Source of the DNA: Actinomycetales bacterium
GTDB lineage: Bacteria > Actinomycetota > Actinomycetes > Actinomycetales > Microbacteriaceae
DNA length: 5,815 bases
Direction of reading: 5' to 3'
Assembly: GCA_015655255.1 (NCBI GenBank)
Contig: JAATFJ010000316.1
Span: 1-5,815 of the forward strand
Shown here piece by piece: positions 5,683 to 5,815 of this stretch. Every line of letters begins with the position of its first letter. Within the stretch, counting starts at the first letter, position 1. The notes beneath the pieces were generated by a model, which had not been told where the DNA came from, did not search any database, and saw only the letters and a program-made list of their open reading frames with translations. The translations under genes and the position numbers were made by a program.

Positions 5683-5815
5683 ATGATGTCCCGCTCCACG
5701 CGCCAGAAGCCCGCCTTCTCGGTCTCGCTCATGTGCATGGACCTCATGCGCGCCGGCGAGCAAATCGAGGCGCTGAACCAACATGCCGACCAATACCACC
5801 TCGACATCATGGACG
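5683..5815 (+). CDS. alsE: D-allulose-6-phosphate 3-epimerase (3' truncated by window edge)
   Basis: Only the first 44 residues or so are present, but they are diagnostic. AFSVSLMCMDLMRAGEQIEA and then LNQHADQYHLDIMD match the N-terminus of E. coli AlsE (SLMCMDL..F.EQIE....HAD.FH.DIMDG), a ribulose-phosphate-3-epimerase-family TIM barrel of about 230 residues. Ordinary Rpe enzymes have S.L..D in place of SLMCMD. The first strand, a substrate-binding Ser (SVSL), and the His and Asp of HLDIMD that lie at the metal site of the family are visible. AlsE converts D-allulose 6-phosphate to fructose 6-phosphate, the last step of D-allose breakdown. The start is uncertain: ATG 5683 or 5686 gives an N-terminus nearest to homologues, with weak GTGAAGA seven bases before 5683. 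ATG 5650 and GTG 5680 are also in frame. The gap of 46 bases from alsC, or 13 from 5650, places it in the same operon. Confidence 0.82.
   Translation, partial: MMSRSTRQKPAFSVSLMCMDLMRAGEQIEALNQHADQYHLDIMD

Overview
The window is high-GC DNA with the base and codon bias of an actinobacterium. A member of Microbacteriaceae is my inference from protein style only; there is no rRNA or other taxonomic marker. All genes I accept lie on the + strand. The long minus-strand reading frames opposite them are GC-bias shadows.

Layout: (1) bases 2-505 hold the 3' part of a TetR/AcrR repressor with a WHG-type ligand domain, probably unrelated to what follows. (2) 587-1840 encodes a ROK-family transcriptional repressor with an N-terminal winged helix. 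(3) A 219-base regulatory gap (1841-2059) holds a candidate promoter and several inverted repeats. (4) 2060-3034, 3091-4632 and 4629-5636 encode a lipoprotein sugar-binding protein, a double-NBD ATPase and a permease, together a complete RbsB/RbsA/RbsC-type sugar importer. (5) The last 130 or so bases begin a ribulose-phosphate-3-epimerase-family gene whose N-terminus (SLMCMDL...EQIE.L..HAD...DIMD) matches D-allulose-6-phosphate 3-epimerase, AlsE.

The importer genes alone could be called ribose or xylose genes. The AlsE start, plus a binding protein that shares many blocks with E. coli AlsB (VLKTLS, TTDN, IIEGKAG, ASQPADWDR, IYCANDTMAMG), points to D-allose or D-allulose. Gene order alsB-alsA-alsC-alsE is the same as in E. 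coli. The sugar would be bound outside the membrane by AlsB, imported by AlsC using ATP hydrolysed by AlsA, phosphorylated and isomerised by enzymes not visible here, and epimerised to fructose 6-phosphate by AlsE. Unlike E. coli, where an RpiR-type regulator controls the operon, the adjacent regulator here is a ROK repressor.

The most interesting non-coding signals are a 19-base motif shared by the regions upstream of the ROK gene and of alsB (14/19 identical, both centred on dyads), which fits an autoregulated repressor and its operon. There are also nested inverted repeats upstream of alsB, a perfect 13-bp hairpin between alsB and alsA, and a 6-bp inverted repeat that encloses the ROK start codon. 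I see no CRISPR array, tRNA, rRNA, insertion sequence or wholly novel system; this is a sugar-uptake operon with a well-defined control region.
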